Positions 16,243 to 24,860 of a stretch of 64,000 nt of DNA are shown piece after piece. Every line of letters starts with the position of its first letter. Position 1 is the stretch's first letter. Position numbers and translations under genes: made by a program. The notes beneath the pieces are model-generated. The model was not told the origin of the DNA. It ran no database searches and was given only the letters and a program-made list of their open reading frames with translations. The DNA lies in contig NZ_LJGW01000111.1 of the NCBI RefSeq assembly GCF_001751255.1, positions 62,001 to 126,000 on the forward strand. The letters run 5' to 3'. This stretch comes from Streptomyces nanshensis. Its GTDB lineage: Bacteria; Actinomycetota; Actinomycetes; Streptomycetales; Streptomycetaceae.

Positions 16243-17259
16243 ATGCACCGTGTTCCCGCCCGCGCCCCTGTCCCCGCCCCTGCTTCGGCTGGCCCTGTCC
16301 CTGCCCCCGACCCCGCTTCGACCCCTCACCGCCCGCCGCGCGGCAGGGCGTTCGCGACGGTCGCCGCGCTGCTGCCGATCACCCTGACCGCATGCGGCGG
16401 CTCCGCCGAACCGGCGGCGCAGAACGGCGCCTCGCCCGCGCCCTCCCAGAACGTCCTCCGCTCGGTGCACAAGGACGAAGCGGCCGCGAAGCTGCTGCCA
16501 CGGGCCGTACGGGAGAGGGGCAGTCTGCGGCTGGCGACGTCGGTGGGCTCACCGCCCAGCGCGTACCACCCGGACACCGCCACGAAGAAACCGGTGGGCC
16601 AGGACGTCGACATCGGCGACGCCGTCGGCAAGGTGCTCGGGCTGAAGGTGCGGCGCGACGAGGCGAGCTTCGAGACGATCCTCCCCGCCCTCACCAGCGG
16701 CAAGTACGACGCGGGCACCGGCAACTTCGGCGTCACCGACGAGCGCCGCCGCACGATCGACTTCGTCACCTACATCAACGACGGGCAGGGCTTCGCCGTC
16801 CGCAAGGACGACAAGAGTCTCCGCAAGGTCACCCGGCTCAGCCAGTTGTGCGGCAAGACCATCGGCACCGGTGCGGGCACCACCTTCGAGAAGACCCTCG
16901 ACACCCACAGGGACGTCTGCAAGAAGAGCGGCGAGAAGCCCTACACGGTGCGGGTCTTCTCCGACGACGGGGCCGAGCTCACCAGCCTCCAGCAGGGCCG
17001 GGTCGACGTGACGATGTCGACCATCAACGGCCTGCGCCACCAGGCCGCGCAGCCCGAGGCCGGCATCCGCTTCCTGGGCGAGTTCCAGCGCCTCGACGTC
17101 GGCTTCGCCTTCGCCAAGGGCTCCCCGCTGACCAAGGCGTTCCAGACCGCCGTCAACCGGCTGATCAAGGACGGCACGTACGACCGGATCCTGCGCAAGT
17201 GGGGCACGGAGAAGTCCGCCATCCCCGCCTCCCGCATCAGCCCGCCCGAGAAGAAGTGA
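16243..17259 (+). CDS. Polar amino-acid ABC transporter substrate-binding lipoprotein
   Basis: A 338-residue family-3 extracellular binding protein. The ATG at 16243 has GGAGAG upstream. The N-terminal region is long and Pro/Ala-rich, then [16 protein letters not shown] provides the lipobox, so the lipidated Cys is near residue 50. Mature motifs include [75 protein letters not shown] and [13 protein letters not shown]. It is followed 17 bases later by the permease gene. Ligand likely a cystine- or S-alkylcysteine-like amino acid, judging from the adjacent monooxygenase and acetyltransferase. Confidence 0.88.
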   Translation: MHRVPARAPVPAPASAGPVPAPDPASTPHRPPRGRAFATVAALLPITLTACGGSAEPAAQNGASPAPSQNVLRSVHKDEAAAKLLPRAVRERGSLRLATSVGSPPSAYHPDTATKKPVGQDVDIGDAVGKVLGLKVRRDEASFETILPALTSGKYDAGTGNFGVTDERRRTIDFVTYINDGQGFAVRKDDKSLRKVTRLSQLCGKTIGTGAGTTFEKTLDTHRDVCKKSGEKPYTVRVFSDDGAELTSLQQGRVDVTMSTINGLRHQAAQPEAGIRFLGEFQRLDVGFAFAKGSPLTKAFQTAVNRLIKDGTYDRILRKWGTEKSAIPASRISPPEKK

Positions 17260-17276
17260 CCCCGAGGAGCCCCACG

Positions 17277-18362
17277 ATGGACCCCGCTGCCGCCACCGGC
17301 ACCGCCCCGCCGGGCACGGCGCACTCACCGCCCGCCGCGCCGCCGAACCGTCCGGCTTCCGACGCGGCGTCCCCGGCGCCCCCGCCGGGCGCGGATCTGA
17401 CGTCGCTCCGGGTGGTGCCCGCCCGGCACTACTGGCGCTGGATCGCCGGTGCCGCGGCGCTCGTCGTCGTCGCCCAGTTCGCACACGGCCTGCTCACCAA
17501 CCCCGCCTGGGACTGGGGCACGTTCTTCGCGTATCTCTCCACCGGCACCGTCCTCAAGGCGGTCTGGCTGACCGTCCAACTCACCGTGTACGGAACGGTG
17601 CTGGGCTTCGCCCTGGGCGTCGTCCTCGCCTTCATGCGGCTCTCGCGCAGCCCGGTCCTCCAGACGGTCGCGTGGACCTACATCTGGGCCTTCCGCTCGA
17701 TCCCGCTCATCGTCCAACTGCTGTTCTGGTTCAACCTGGCCTATCTCTACAGGGAGTTGGGGGTGGGCATCCCCTTCGGGCCGGTCTTCTGGCGCTTCGA
17801 GACCATGAACCTCGTCGGCGCCATCACGGCCGCCGTGATCGGTCTCGCGCTGCACCAGGCCGCCTACGCCGCCGAGATCGTCCGCGCGGGCGTCATCTCT
17901 GTGGATCCGGGGCAGTTGGAGTCCGCCGCGGCGCTGGGCATCCCCCGGCTGCGTCAACTGCGCCGCGTCGTACTGCCGCAGGCGATGCGCTCCATCCTGC
18001 CCAACGCCGCCAACGAGGTCGTCTCCCTCTTCAAGGGCACCTCGATCGTCTCGGTGATGGCCATCGGCGAACTCTTCTACCAGGTCCAGGTGATCTACGG
18101 GCGCAACGGCCGGGTGGTCCCCCTGCTGATGGTCGCCACGGTCTGGTACATCGTCCTGACCACCGTGCTCTCCGTCGTCCAGTACTACGTGGAGCGGCAC
18201 TTCGCCCGCGGCGCCGAGCGCACTCCCCCGCCCACTCCGCTCCAGCGCGCCCGCGGCTTCGTCCGTGCGCTGCGTGCGCAGGCGGCCCGTCCGGAGATTC
18301 CCGTGACGCCGGGCGGCGGCGCCCTGCCCCGTACGGCTGCCGCCGAGAGGAGCGAGCGATGA
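17277..18362 (+). CDS. Polar amino-acid ABC transporter permease
   Basis: A 361-residue permease of the HisMQ family starting at ATG 17277 (GAGGAG seven bases upstream). About 50 Pro/Ala-rich residues precede [20 protein letters not shown]. Signature segments: [60 protein letters not shown], and the EAA loop [21 protein letters not shown]. It closely resembles the permease at 12731-13786 in layout, so the two are paralogues. Its stop overlaps the ATPase start (ATGA). It forms the membrane pore of the importer. Confidence 0.9.
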   Translation: MDPAAATGTAPPGTAHSPPAAPPNRPASDAASPAPPPGADLTSLRVVPARHYWRWIAGAAALVVVAQFAHGLLTNPAWDWGTFFAYLSTGTVLKAVWLTVQLTVYGTVLGFALGVVLAFMRLSRSPVLQTVAWTYIWAFRSIPLIVQLLFWFNLAYLYRELGVGIPFGPVFWRFETMNLVGAITAAVIGLALHQAAYAAEIVRAGVISVDPGQLESAAALGIPRLRQLRRVVLPQAMRSILPNAANEVVSLFKGTSIVSVMAIGELFYQVQVIYGRNGRVVPLLMVATVWYIVLTTVLSVVQYYVERHFARGAERTPPPTPLQRARGFVRALRAQAARPEIPVTPGGGALPRTAAAERSER

Positions 18363-19132
18363 GCACCGAGCGCGGTCCCATGGTCGACATCCGCGGCGTC
18401 CACAAGAGCTTCGGCCCGCTGGAGGTGCTGCGCGGAGTGGATCTCCAGGTCCGCGCCGGCGAGGTCACCGTCATCCTCGGGCCCTCCGGTTCGGGCAAGT
18501 CCACGCTGCTGCGCAGCATCAACCATCTGGAGCGGCTCAACCGGGGCTACGTCAGCATCGACGGCGAACTGATCGGCTACCGCCGCTCGGGGAACAAGCT
18601 GCACGAGCTGAAGGAGAGGGACGTACTCAAGCAGCGCACCCATATCGGCTTCGTCTTCCAGAACTTCAACCTCTTCCCGCACCTCACGGTGGTCGAGAAC
18701 GTCATCGAGGCCCCGGTCTCCGCACTGGGCCGCACACGCCGTGCCGCCCTGGAACAGGCCGACGTGCTGCTGACGAGGGTGGGCCTCGCGGACAAGGCGG
18801 ACGCCTACCCCCGGCAGCTCTCCGGAGGGCAGCAGCAACGCGTCGCCATCGCCCGGGCGCTCGCCCTGGAACCGAAGGTGCTGCTGTTCGACGAGCCGAC
18901 CTCCGCCCTCGACCCGGAGCTTGTCGGAGAGGTCCTCGACGTCCTCAAGGATCTGGCCCGTACGGGCACCACCATGATCGTGGTGACCCACGAGGTCGGC
19001 TTCGCCCGTGAGGTCGCCGACACCGTGGTCTTCATGGACGACGGTCTCGTCGTGGAAGCGGGCCGGCCCTCCGACGTGCTCGACGCACCGCGGCACGAAC
19101 GCACCAGGGCCTTTCTCTCCAAGGTGCTCTGA
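18359..19132 (+). CDS. Amino-acid ABC transporter ATP-binding protein
   Basis: A 257-residue GlnQ/HisP-type ATPase. Walker [17 protein letters not shown]-loop [19 protein letters not shown], signature [19 protein letters not shown], Walker [21 protein letters not shown] and switch histidine [14 protein letters not shown] are all present. The insertion [17 protein letters not shown] is shared with the paralogue at 41735-42502. It starts inside the permease stop (ATGA), so the two are co-translated. It is the only ATPase in the 11-20 kb cluster and probably serves both permeases there. Confidence 0.93.
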   Translation: MSTERGPMVDIRGVHKSFGPLEVLRGVDLQVRAGEVTVILGPSGSGKSTLLRSINHLERLNRGYVSIDGELIGYRRSGNKLHELKERDVLKQRTHIGFVFQNFNLFPHLTVVENVIEAPVSALGRTRRAALEQADVLLTRVGLADKADAYPRQLSGGQQQRVAIARALALEPKVLLFDEPTSALDPELVGEVLDVLKDLARTGTTMIVVTHEVGFAREVADTVVFMDDGLVVEAGRPSDVLDAPRHERTRAFLSKVL

Positions 19133-19214
19133 CGCCCGCCCCGCAAGCGCCTCTGCTCCCCCGGACCGCTCCCCGTACAGCCGCCCACCGCCCAGCACAC
19201 TCCAGGAGACCGCC

Positions 19215-20207
19215 GTGCCCAGCCGCCCAGCCCGCCGCCCCGCCACCGCCGCCGTCCTCGGCCTCACCGCCGTCCTGGTCCTGTCCGCCTGCGGCGGCTC
19301 CACGGGCGGCGCCGACGAGGCCGCGCCAGGCGGGGCGCCCCGGAAGGGCACCGCCAAGGTCGATCTGAGCCCCGACCAGAAGAGGATCAGGACGCCGAAG
19401 GTCACGTCCATCGCCGCCCTCGTGCCACGGAAGATACGGGAGAGCGGCACCCTCGACATCGCCAATTCGGCAGGCGCCGCACCGCCGTTGACCTTCTACG
19501 CCACGGACGACACGACCGTCATCGGCGTCGAGCCGGACATCGCCTCGCTGATCGCCGACGTCCTGGGCCTCAAGCTGCGCTCGCACACGGTCGACTGGGC
19601 GAACATCTTCGTCGGCCTGGACAGCGGCAAGTACGACGCGGGCGTCAGCAACATCACCGTCACCGAGGAGCGCAAGGAGAAGTACGACTTCGCCACGTAC
19701 CGGCTCGACAACCTGGCGTTCGAGGCGAAGAAGGGAAGCGGCTGGACGGTACGCGGCCCCAAGGACGTGGCCGGGAGGACCATCGGCGTCAGCTCCGGCA
19801 CCAACCAGGAGAAGCTGCTGGTCACTTGGAGCAAGCGGAACGTACGGAAGGGCCTTGAGGCAACGGACATCAAGTACTACGACAAGCCGACCGACTACTA
19901 CCTCGCCCTCGGCTCCGGCCGCCTGGACGCCTACCTCGGCCCCAACCCCGTCGCCGCGTACCACTCGGCCACCACCGGCCAGAGCGAGATCATCGGCACC
20001 TACTCGGGCGGCGGCGCGAGTCTCCAGGGCAAGATCGCGGCCACGACGAAGAAGGACAACGGACTCGTCGAGGCACTTCACCAGGCCCTCAACACCGTGA
20101 TCCGGAACGGCACTTACGCCAAGGTCCTCAAGCGCTGGGGCCTGTCCGACGAGGCCGTCGAGACCTCCGAGCTGAACCCGAAGGGCCTGCCGAAGACCAA
20201 CTCGTAG
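19215..20207 (+). CDS. Second amino-acid ABC substrate-binding lipoprotein
   Basis: A 330-residue family-3 binding protein starting at GTG 19215 (AGGAG seven bases upstream), 82 bases after the ATPase gene. Signal: AAVLGLTAVLVLSACG, lipidated Cys near 26. Mature motifs: VPRKIRESGTLDIANSAGAA, VIGVEPDIASLIADVLGLKL, GLDSGKYDAGVSNITVTEERK, DVAGRTIGVSSGTNQEKLL and LGSGRLDAYLGPNP. It differs clearly from the first binding protein (16243). Two receptors sharing one importer would widen the substrate range, as in B. subtilis TcyJ/TcyK. The ligand is not known. Confidence 0.88.
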   Translation: MPSRPARRPATAAVLGLTAVLVLSACGGSTGGADEAAPGGAPRKGTAKVDLSPDQKRIRTPKVTSIAALVPRKIRESGTLDIANSAGAAPPLTFYATDDTTVIGVEPDIASLIADVLGLKLRSHTVDWANIFVGLDSGKYDAGVSNITVTEERKEKYDFATYRLDNLAFEAKKGSGWTVRGPKDVAGRTIGVSSGTNQEKLLVTWSKRNVRKGLEATDIKYYDKPTDYYLALGSGRLDAYLGPNPVAAYHSATTGQSEIIGTYSGGGASLQGKIAATTKKDNGLVEALHQALNTVIRNGTYAKVLKRWGLSDEAVETSELNPKGLPKTNS

Positions 20208-20244
20208 CCTCTCGCCCCGGACGGCGCCGGCCGCTGGGTTTCGT

Positions 20245-21327
20245 TCAGTCGAGGCCGAAGAGCTCGGTGTAGGAGCCGACTCTGAGGTCCGCGCCCTTGA
20301 GCCGCGAGGTGGCCTCCGCGCCCAGGACACCCCTGCCGGGGGCGTACGAGGCACCGCCGTGCGGGCCGAGCGGGAGCGAGATGGCAGGCGGAGCGGGGGT
20401 GTACGTGGTCAGGTCGCCGCTGCCGCGGATCAGTGCGCCGATGTTGTGGGCGACGACGGCCGCGTGTTCGCCCGCGGCCTTGGCCAGCTTGGCTTCCGGC
20501 AGGGCGGTCACGTCGCCCACGGCGAAGACGTTCCGCTGTCCGGGCAGGCGCAGCTCGCCGGTGACCTCGACGTGCCCGTCCCGGCGCCGCGCGGGGGCCA
20601 GTTCGCCGGTCAGACAGTCGCTGACGGGTACGACCCCGAAGCAGCGGAACCAGAGGTCGGCGGTGATCTCCCGTCCCGAGCGGGTGGTCACGGTGAACGT
20701 CCGGGTCTCGCCCGGCTCGGAGGGCGGCTCCTCGCGCAGCGCGGTGCCCAGCACCAATTCGACGTCCAGCGCGGCGAGTTGAGCGCGCAGCTCGGCGCGG
20801 AAATCGTCCACGAAGCCGCCGGCCAGGATGTCCTCGGCGGGATCGACGACGGTCACCCTCTTCCCGGGCCAGGCCGCCTTGATCTCACCGGCGAGTTCGA
20901 GACCCGCCGGACCCGCGCCGAGAAGCAGAACGCCGTCGGCCCGGGTCAACGCCCCGTGTGCGGCCCGGAATCTGGCCCGCGCGGCCGTGCTGTCGTCGAG
21001 GTCCGGCTTCGCCGGGAACGGATACCGGGAGCCGGTCGCCAGGACCAGGTAATCCGCCACGATCCGCTCGTCGGAGGCGAGTTCGACGCCAGAGCCGTCC
21101 ACGCGCACCGCACGGTCCCGGACGATCCGGCCACGGCTCAGGAGCCGGCCGTAGGGAAAGAACAACCGCCCGGACCAGTCCGGGTCCACCAGCTCGCGCA
21201 GGGCGGCGATGTTGTGCACGAACGCGTCGCGCGGCTCGACGAGGACCACGTCGGCGACGTCGTCGAGCGCCTTCGCCACGGCGACTCCGCCGTATCCCCC
21301 GCCGATGACGAGCACCGTGGCAGCCAT
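20245..21327 (-). CDS. FAD-dependent pyridine nucleotide-disulfide oxidoreductase (AIFM2/NDH-2-like)
   Basis: A 360-residue two-dinucleotide-fold flavoenzyme. The FAD site is VLVIGGGYGGVAVAKALDD; the NAD(P)H site is GVLLLGAGPAGLELAGEI; the second FAD contact is RNVFAVGDVTALPEAKLA. No active-site CxxxxC disulfide is present, so it is not a thioredoxin reductase. The layout matches AIFM2/FSP1-like and type II NADH:quinone oxidoreductases. It is divergent from a MarR gene, with repeated operators between, so it may be induced by quinones or other redox-active compounds. Quinone reduction is inferred. Confidence 0.87.
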   Translation of the reverse strand: MAATVLVIGGGYGGVAVAKALDDVADVVLVEPRDAFVHNIAALRELVDPDWSGRLFFPYGRLLSRGRIVRDRAVRVDGSGVELASDERIVADYLVLATGSRYPFPAKPDLDDSTAARARFRAAHGALTRADGVLLLGAGPAGLELAGEIKAAWPGKRVTVVDPAEDILAGGFVDDFRAELRAQLAALDVELVLGTALREEPPSEPGETRTFTVTTRSGREITADLWFRCFGVVPVSDCLTGELAPARRRDGHVEVTGELRLPGQRNVFAVGDVTALPEAKLAKAAGEHAAVVAHNIGALIRGSGDLTTYTPAPPAISLPLGPHGGASYAPGRGVLGAEATSRLKGADLRVGSYTELFGLD

Positions 21328-21338
21328 GAGACACCTGA

Positions 21339-21389
21339 TTCGTTGTACGGACTATTCGTAGTGCGAACTAAAGTAATTCGTGATACGAA
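21339..21389. promoter_or_regulatory. Three MarR-type operator repeats
   Basis: The divergent gap has TTCGTAGTGCGAA (21355-21367) and TTCGTGATACGAA (21377-21389), both inverted repeats TTCGT-N3-[GA]CGAA spaced 22 bases (two helical turns). A weaker copy, TTCGTTGTACGGA, lies at 21339-21351. They are probable binding sites for the MarR protein encoded at 21423. Confidence 0.7.
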
Positions 21390-21422
21390 CTACTGTCAAC
21401 CGCACTCGGTCCAGGAGGTGCC

Positions 21423-21872
21423 ATGGCCGATCCGGCCCGTACGAGGACGGCGAAGGAGACGGAGTTCGGCTTCGCCGACGCACTGGTGCGTCTGACGCAC
21501 CTGGTGCAGCGGGTGTTCGCCGACGTCAGCCGCGCCCACGACCTCACCCCTCAACAGGCCCAACTGCTCTGCGTCCTCACGCGCGGCCCGGCGGGGATGA
21601 CGGAGCTGAGTCATGTGCTGTACCTGGAGAAGTCCAGCCTGACGGGCCTGGTGGACCGCATCGAGCGCCGCGGCCTCGTCGTACGGCAGCGCAGCTCCCA
21701 CGACCGCCGTGCGTGCCAGGTCGCCCTGACGGACAAGGGGACGCGGCTGGCTCACGAGACCCACGACGCCATCACCGCACGGCTGGAGTCCCTGGCCGGG
21801 GATCTCTCGCGCACCGACAGGGAGCGGGTGACGTCGGTCGTCGTCCGACTCCTCGGCGGCGCAGTGTCCTGA
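21423..21872 (+). CDS. MarR family transcriptional regulator
   Basis: A 149-residue winged-helix repressor. ATG 21423 is preceded by AGGAGG. The DNA-binding part is LTPQQAQLLCVLTRGPAGMT followed by LSHVLYLEKSSLTGLVDRIE (recognition helix) and the wing RRGLVVRQRSSHDRRACQVALT with the conserved D-x-R. Flanking helices form the dimer interface. It lies divergent from an FAD oxidoreductase with repeated palindromes between, so it most likely represses both genes until a ligand or oxidant releases it. It has one Cys in the helix region (LLCVL) and one in the wing (RACQV), so thiol sensing is possible. Confidence 0.92.
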   Translation: MADPARTRTAKETEFGFADALVRLTHLVQRVFADVSRAHDLTPQQAQLLCVLTRGPAGMTELSHVLYLEKSSLTGLVDRIERRGLVVRQRSSHDRRACQVALTDKGTRLAHETHDAITARLESLAGDLSRTDRERVTSVVVRLLGGAVS

Positions 21873-21923
21873 GCGGCGAGGAGGGGGACCGCCGCGGTGT
21901 CACGGCCTCGGCGACCGCGGCCC

Positions 21924-21950
21924 GGCGGCCGTCGGGGACCGCCGGCCGCC
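21924..21950. terminator. GC-rich hairpin between convergent genes
   Basis: GGCGGCCG/CGGCCGCC stem (8 bases) with an 11-base loop lies between the marR stop and the SsuB-like stop. It could terminate transcription from both sides. Confidence 0.4.
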
Positions 21951-21952
21951 AG

Positions 21953-22768
21953 TCATGCCGTGGGCTCCGCCCGGTGGTGGAGCGCCCGGGCGATGCGTCC
22001 CCTGAGCCGCCGGAAGGCGTCGGAGAAGCGCACGTCCTCCACGGCTCTGGGCCGGGGAATGTCCACGTCGTACTCGCCGATGACGCGGCCGGGACGTGCG
22101 GACATCACCACGACGCGGTCGGCCAGGGTGACGGCCTCGTCGATGTCGTGCGTCACGAACAGGACCGTCTTGCCCACGCGTTCCCACAGCGCGAGGAAGT
22201 CGGCGCTGATGCGTTCCCTGGTCAGGGCGTCCAGCGGTCCGAAGGGCTCGTCCATGAGGAAGACGCCGGGGTCGGCGGCCAGCACACGGGCCAGAGCCAC
22301 ACGCTTGCGCATCCCGCCGGAGAGCTGGCGCGGATAGTGCCCGCCGAAACCGGTGAGGCCGACCGCGGAGATCAACTCGGCGATGCGGCGCCGCTGTTCC
22401 GCCTGGGCAACGCCGGCGACCGCGAGGGGGAAGCGGATGTTGTCCTCCGCAGTGCGCCACGGCAGCAGCGCGTCGTTCTGGAAGAGCAGGCCGACGCCCT
22501 CGGGAACCCCCTCCAGCCTCTCGCCGTCGAGGACGACGCTGCCGGCGGTCTTCTCCACCAGCCCCGAGACCGCCTTGAGCAGGGTGGACTTGCCGCAGCC
22601 GCTGGGGCCGACCAACGCGACGAACTCGCCCTCGTGGACGTCGAGATCGAGGTCGTGCAGCGCGGTGGTACGGCCGCCGTCCGCGGCGTACTCCAGCCGC
22701 AGCCCCCGTACGGACAGCTTCGGCTCGCCCCGTGCGGTGCGTCCGGCCGCGGGCGTGGCGGCGGTCAT
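21953..22768 (-). CDS. Sulfonate/taurine-type ABC transporter ATP-binding protein (SsuB-like)
   Basis: A 271-residue ATPase of the nitrate/sulfonate/taurine family. Walker A GPSGCGKSTLLKAVSGL, Q-loop GLLFQNDALLPWRTAEDN (the ALLPW motif is typical of SsuB/TauB), signature LSGGMRKRVALARVLAADP, Walker B VFLMDEPFGPLDALTRE and switch FVTHDIDEAVTLADRVVVM are present. Its start overlaps the binding-protein stop by four bases. It is last in the operon that starts with the NtaA/DszA-like monooxygenase and the rhodanese, which points to organosulfur uptake. Confidence 0.92.
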   Translation of the reverse strand: MTAATPAAGRTARGEPKLSVRGLRLEYAADGGRTTALHDLDLDVHEGEFVALVGPSGCGKSTLLKAVSGLVEKTAGSVVLDGERLEGVPEGVGLLFQNDALLPWRTAEDNIRFPLAVAGVAQAEQRRRIAELISAVGLTGFGGHYPRQLSGGMRKRVALARVLAADPGVFLMDEPFGPLDALTRERISADFLALWERVGKTVLFVTHDIDEAVTLADRVVVMSARPGRVIGEYDVDIPRPRAVEDVRFSDAFRRLRGRIARALHHRAEPTA

Positions 22769-23817
22769 GATCCCGAACTCCGCGTGCTCTTCGGGCCGTT
22801 CGAGCCGGCCTGTCCCTCCGCCTGGTCCAGGAGCCCGAAGTCGAAGGCGTCGGAGAAGGACGGTGTCCTGCCCGCCTTGGCGCGGCCGACGTCGACCAGC
22901 AGACCGGTCGTGTCGCGGTAGACGGACTCGTCGACCGCCAGGCCCTTCGGTGTGATGCCGAGGGTCTGGTGCACGGCCCGCCGCAGCACGCGGTCGCTCA
23001 CCTCGAACTTCTCCTTCTTCAGGGCCCGTACGGCGAAGGACTCGTCGGCGCGCGACTTCTTCTCCGCCGTGCGCAGCCCCTGGAGGAACCCGGTCATGGC
23101 CTTGCGGTGCTCCTTGACCCAGGTGGTCTTGGCCAGCGGCACCAGCGCGGCGTAGTCGAAGTCCGGGGTCCAGATCTCCTTGTACTCGCCGGTGCGCAGC
23201 AGTTGGGAGAGCTGCGGCTCGCTGACCATGCCCGCGGCCGCCTTGCCCTTCGAGATGGCGGCGAGCATGCTCGCGCCGCTGCCCGCGCCGATGACCTTCA
23301 GGCTCTTGTACGGGACGCCGGAGTCCGAGGCGGCCTTCTCCAGCTCGGTGTCCGAGAGGCTGCCGGGCGAGGTGACCGCGACGGTCTTGCCGCGCAGATC
23401 CCGTACGGAGCCGGCGCCCGAACCGTTCGCGGAGACAAGGGAGTAGGGCACGCGGCTGGTCAGCGCCGCGTACGCCGTCACGGGCAGCCCTTTGCCCCGG
23501 GTGGAGACGACGTGTTCCGTGGAGCCGATGAAGACGTCGACGCCTCCGCCGAGCAGGGCCTGCACCGCTTCGGCTCCGCCGTCGAAGCAGACCTTCTTCA
23601 CCTGGACGTCGTCGGGGAAGGTGTCCGCGTCCATGGCGACGGTGGCGACGTTGATGCCGCCGCAGACGTTTCCCACGCGGATGGTCTGCCGCTCGGCGCC
23701 GCCGGTGCCGCTGCCGGTTCCGGTGGAGCAGGACGCGGTCAGGGCCAGGAGCAGGGGGACGACGGCGGCGAGGAGCACGGTGCGCCTGCGGCGTGCTCCG
23801 GTACGTATGTGAGACAT
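22765..23817 (-). CDS. Sulfonate-type ABC substrate-binding lipoprotein (SsuA-like)
   Basis: A 350-residue lipoprotein of the SsuA/TauA/NMT1 fold. The N-terminus (MSHIRTGARRRRTVLLAAVV) leads into LLLALTASCSTG, lipidated Cys near residue 29. VGNVCGGINVATVAMDAD, LLGGGVDVFIGSTEHVVSTR, RDLRGKTVAVTSPGSLSDTE and LAAISKGKAAAGMVSEPQLS follow the family layout. A gap of 146 bases separates it from the permease gene upstream, so it may have its own ribosome loading or a small promoter. Substrate likely a sulfonate or related anion, from the neighbours. Confidence 0.87.
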   Translation of the reverse strand: MSHIRTGARRRRTVLLAAVVPLLLALTASCSTGTGSGTGGAERQTIRVGNVCGGINVATVAMDADTFPDDVQVKKVCFDGGAEAVQALLGGGVDVFIGSTEHVVSTRGKGLPVTAYAALTSRVPYSLVSANGSGAGSVRDLRGKTVAVTSPGSLSDTELEKAASDSGVPYKSLKVIGAGSGASMLAAISKGKAAAGMVSEPQLSQLLRTGEYKEIWTPDFDYAALVPLAKTTWVKEHRKAMTGFLQGLRTAEKKSRADESFAVRALKKEKFEVSDRVLRRAVHQTLGITPKGLAVDESVYRDTTGLLVDVGRAKAGRTPSFSDAFDFGLLDQAEGQAGSNGPKSTRSSGS

Positions 23818-23963
23818 GAGGGCTGCTTCCTGATCAGAGATGGCGGCGGTTCACGGATGCGGGGGTGGCGGGGAGACGGGGACGGTCGGTGGCGGAGAGA
23901 CCGGGGCGTCGGTCGACCGGCCGGTCGGAGCGGGCGCCGAACGGGGCCCGGTGCGGGGCCCGT

Positions 23964-24860
23964 TCAGCGGTAGCGGAGCAGATACCGGCTCAGCGCGCCG
24001 ACGAGCGTGTCGAAGGTCATGGCGACGGCGGTGATCACGGCGAGGCCCGCGAAGACGCCGGTGATGTCGAGCAGGTTGGAGGAGTTCTTGATGTAGTAGC
24101 CGAGACCGGCGCTGGAGCCGACGAGTTCAGCGATCACGGCTCCGATGAGCGCCAGCCCCACCCCCAGCCGCAGCGCCGTCAACAGCCATGGAGTGAGCGC
24201 CGGGAAGACGATCCAGCGCAGCGTCCGGAGGAAAGACGCCCGGTGTGCGCGGGCCATGTCCAGCAGGTCCGGGTCGATGCTGCGGATGCCCTCGTACACG
24301 TTGTAGAAGACGGCGAAGATCACCATCGTGGCGACCATGGTGACCTTCGAGGTCAGGCCGATGCCGAACCAGACGATGAACAGCGGGGCCAGGGCCACCC
24401 TGGGCAGGCTGTAGAGCGCCATGACGTACGGGTGGAACCACTGCCCGACGAGTCCGGAGAAGGCGATGGCGAGACCCAGCGCGATGCCGCCGGCCGTGCC
24501 GATGCCCAGCCCGGCGCCGAACTCGGCCAGGGTCGTGAGCAGATGGGGCCACAGTTCGCCGCTGCGTACCAGCGCGGCGAGGCGGGCGGCCACGTCCGAG
24601 GGCGAGCTGACGAAGAACGGGTCGACCCACCGGCCGGACGCGAACTGCCAGAGCAGCAGCGTCAGTCCGCCGACGGCGACACGTCCCGCGTAGAGCAGAA
24701 CGCGATGCCGCCGTCCGTACCGGCCCCGTCCTCTGCCCTGTCCCCGGCCCTGTCTCCTGCCCGGCGGCACCGTACGGGCATCGTCCATGTCGGCGTCGGG
24801 AGCGGCGAGTTCACGGCCGCCCGTGGCCAGGCGCTCCGACGGCGTACGCAGCGACGTCAT
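23964..24860 (-). CDS. Sulfonate-type ABC transporter permease (SsuC-like)
   Basis: A 298-residue permease. A basic, Gly/Arg-rich N-terminus ([20 protein letters not shown]) precedes six membrane segments, beginning with VAVGGLTLLLWQFASGRWVD. The central family block is SLPRVALAPLFIVWFGIGLT followed by SKVTMVATMVIFAVFYNVYE; the EAA-like loop is RAHRASFLRTLRWIVFPALT. Start ATG 24860 overlaps the rhodanese stop by four bases. It forms the channel with the SsuB-like ATPase. Confidence 0.9.
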   Translation of the reverse strand: MTSLRTPSERLATGGRELAAPDADMDDARTVPPGRRQGRGQGRGRGRYGRRHRVLLYAGRVAVGGLTLLLWQFASGRWVDPFFVSSPSDVAARLAALVRSGELWPHLLTTLAEFGAGLGIGTAGGIALGLAIAFSGLVGQWFHPYVMALYSLPRVALAPLFIVWFGIGLTSKVTMVATMVIFAVFYNVYEGIRSIDPDLLDMARAHRASFLRTLRWIVFPALTPWLLTALRLGVGLALIGAVIAELVGSSAGLGYYIKNSSNLLDITGVFAGLAVITAVAMTFDTLVGALSRYLLRYR

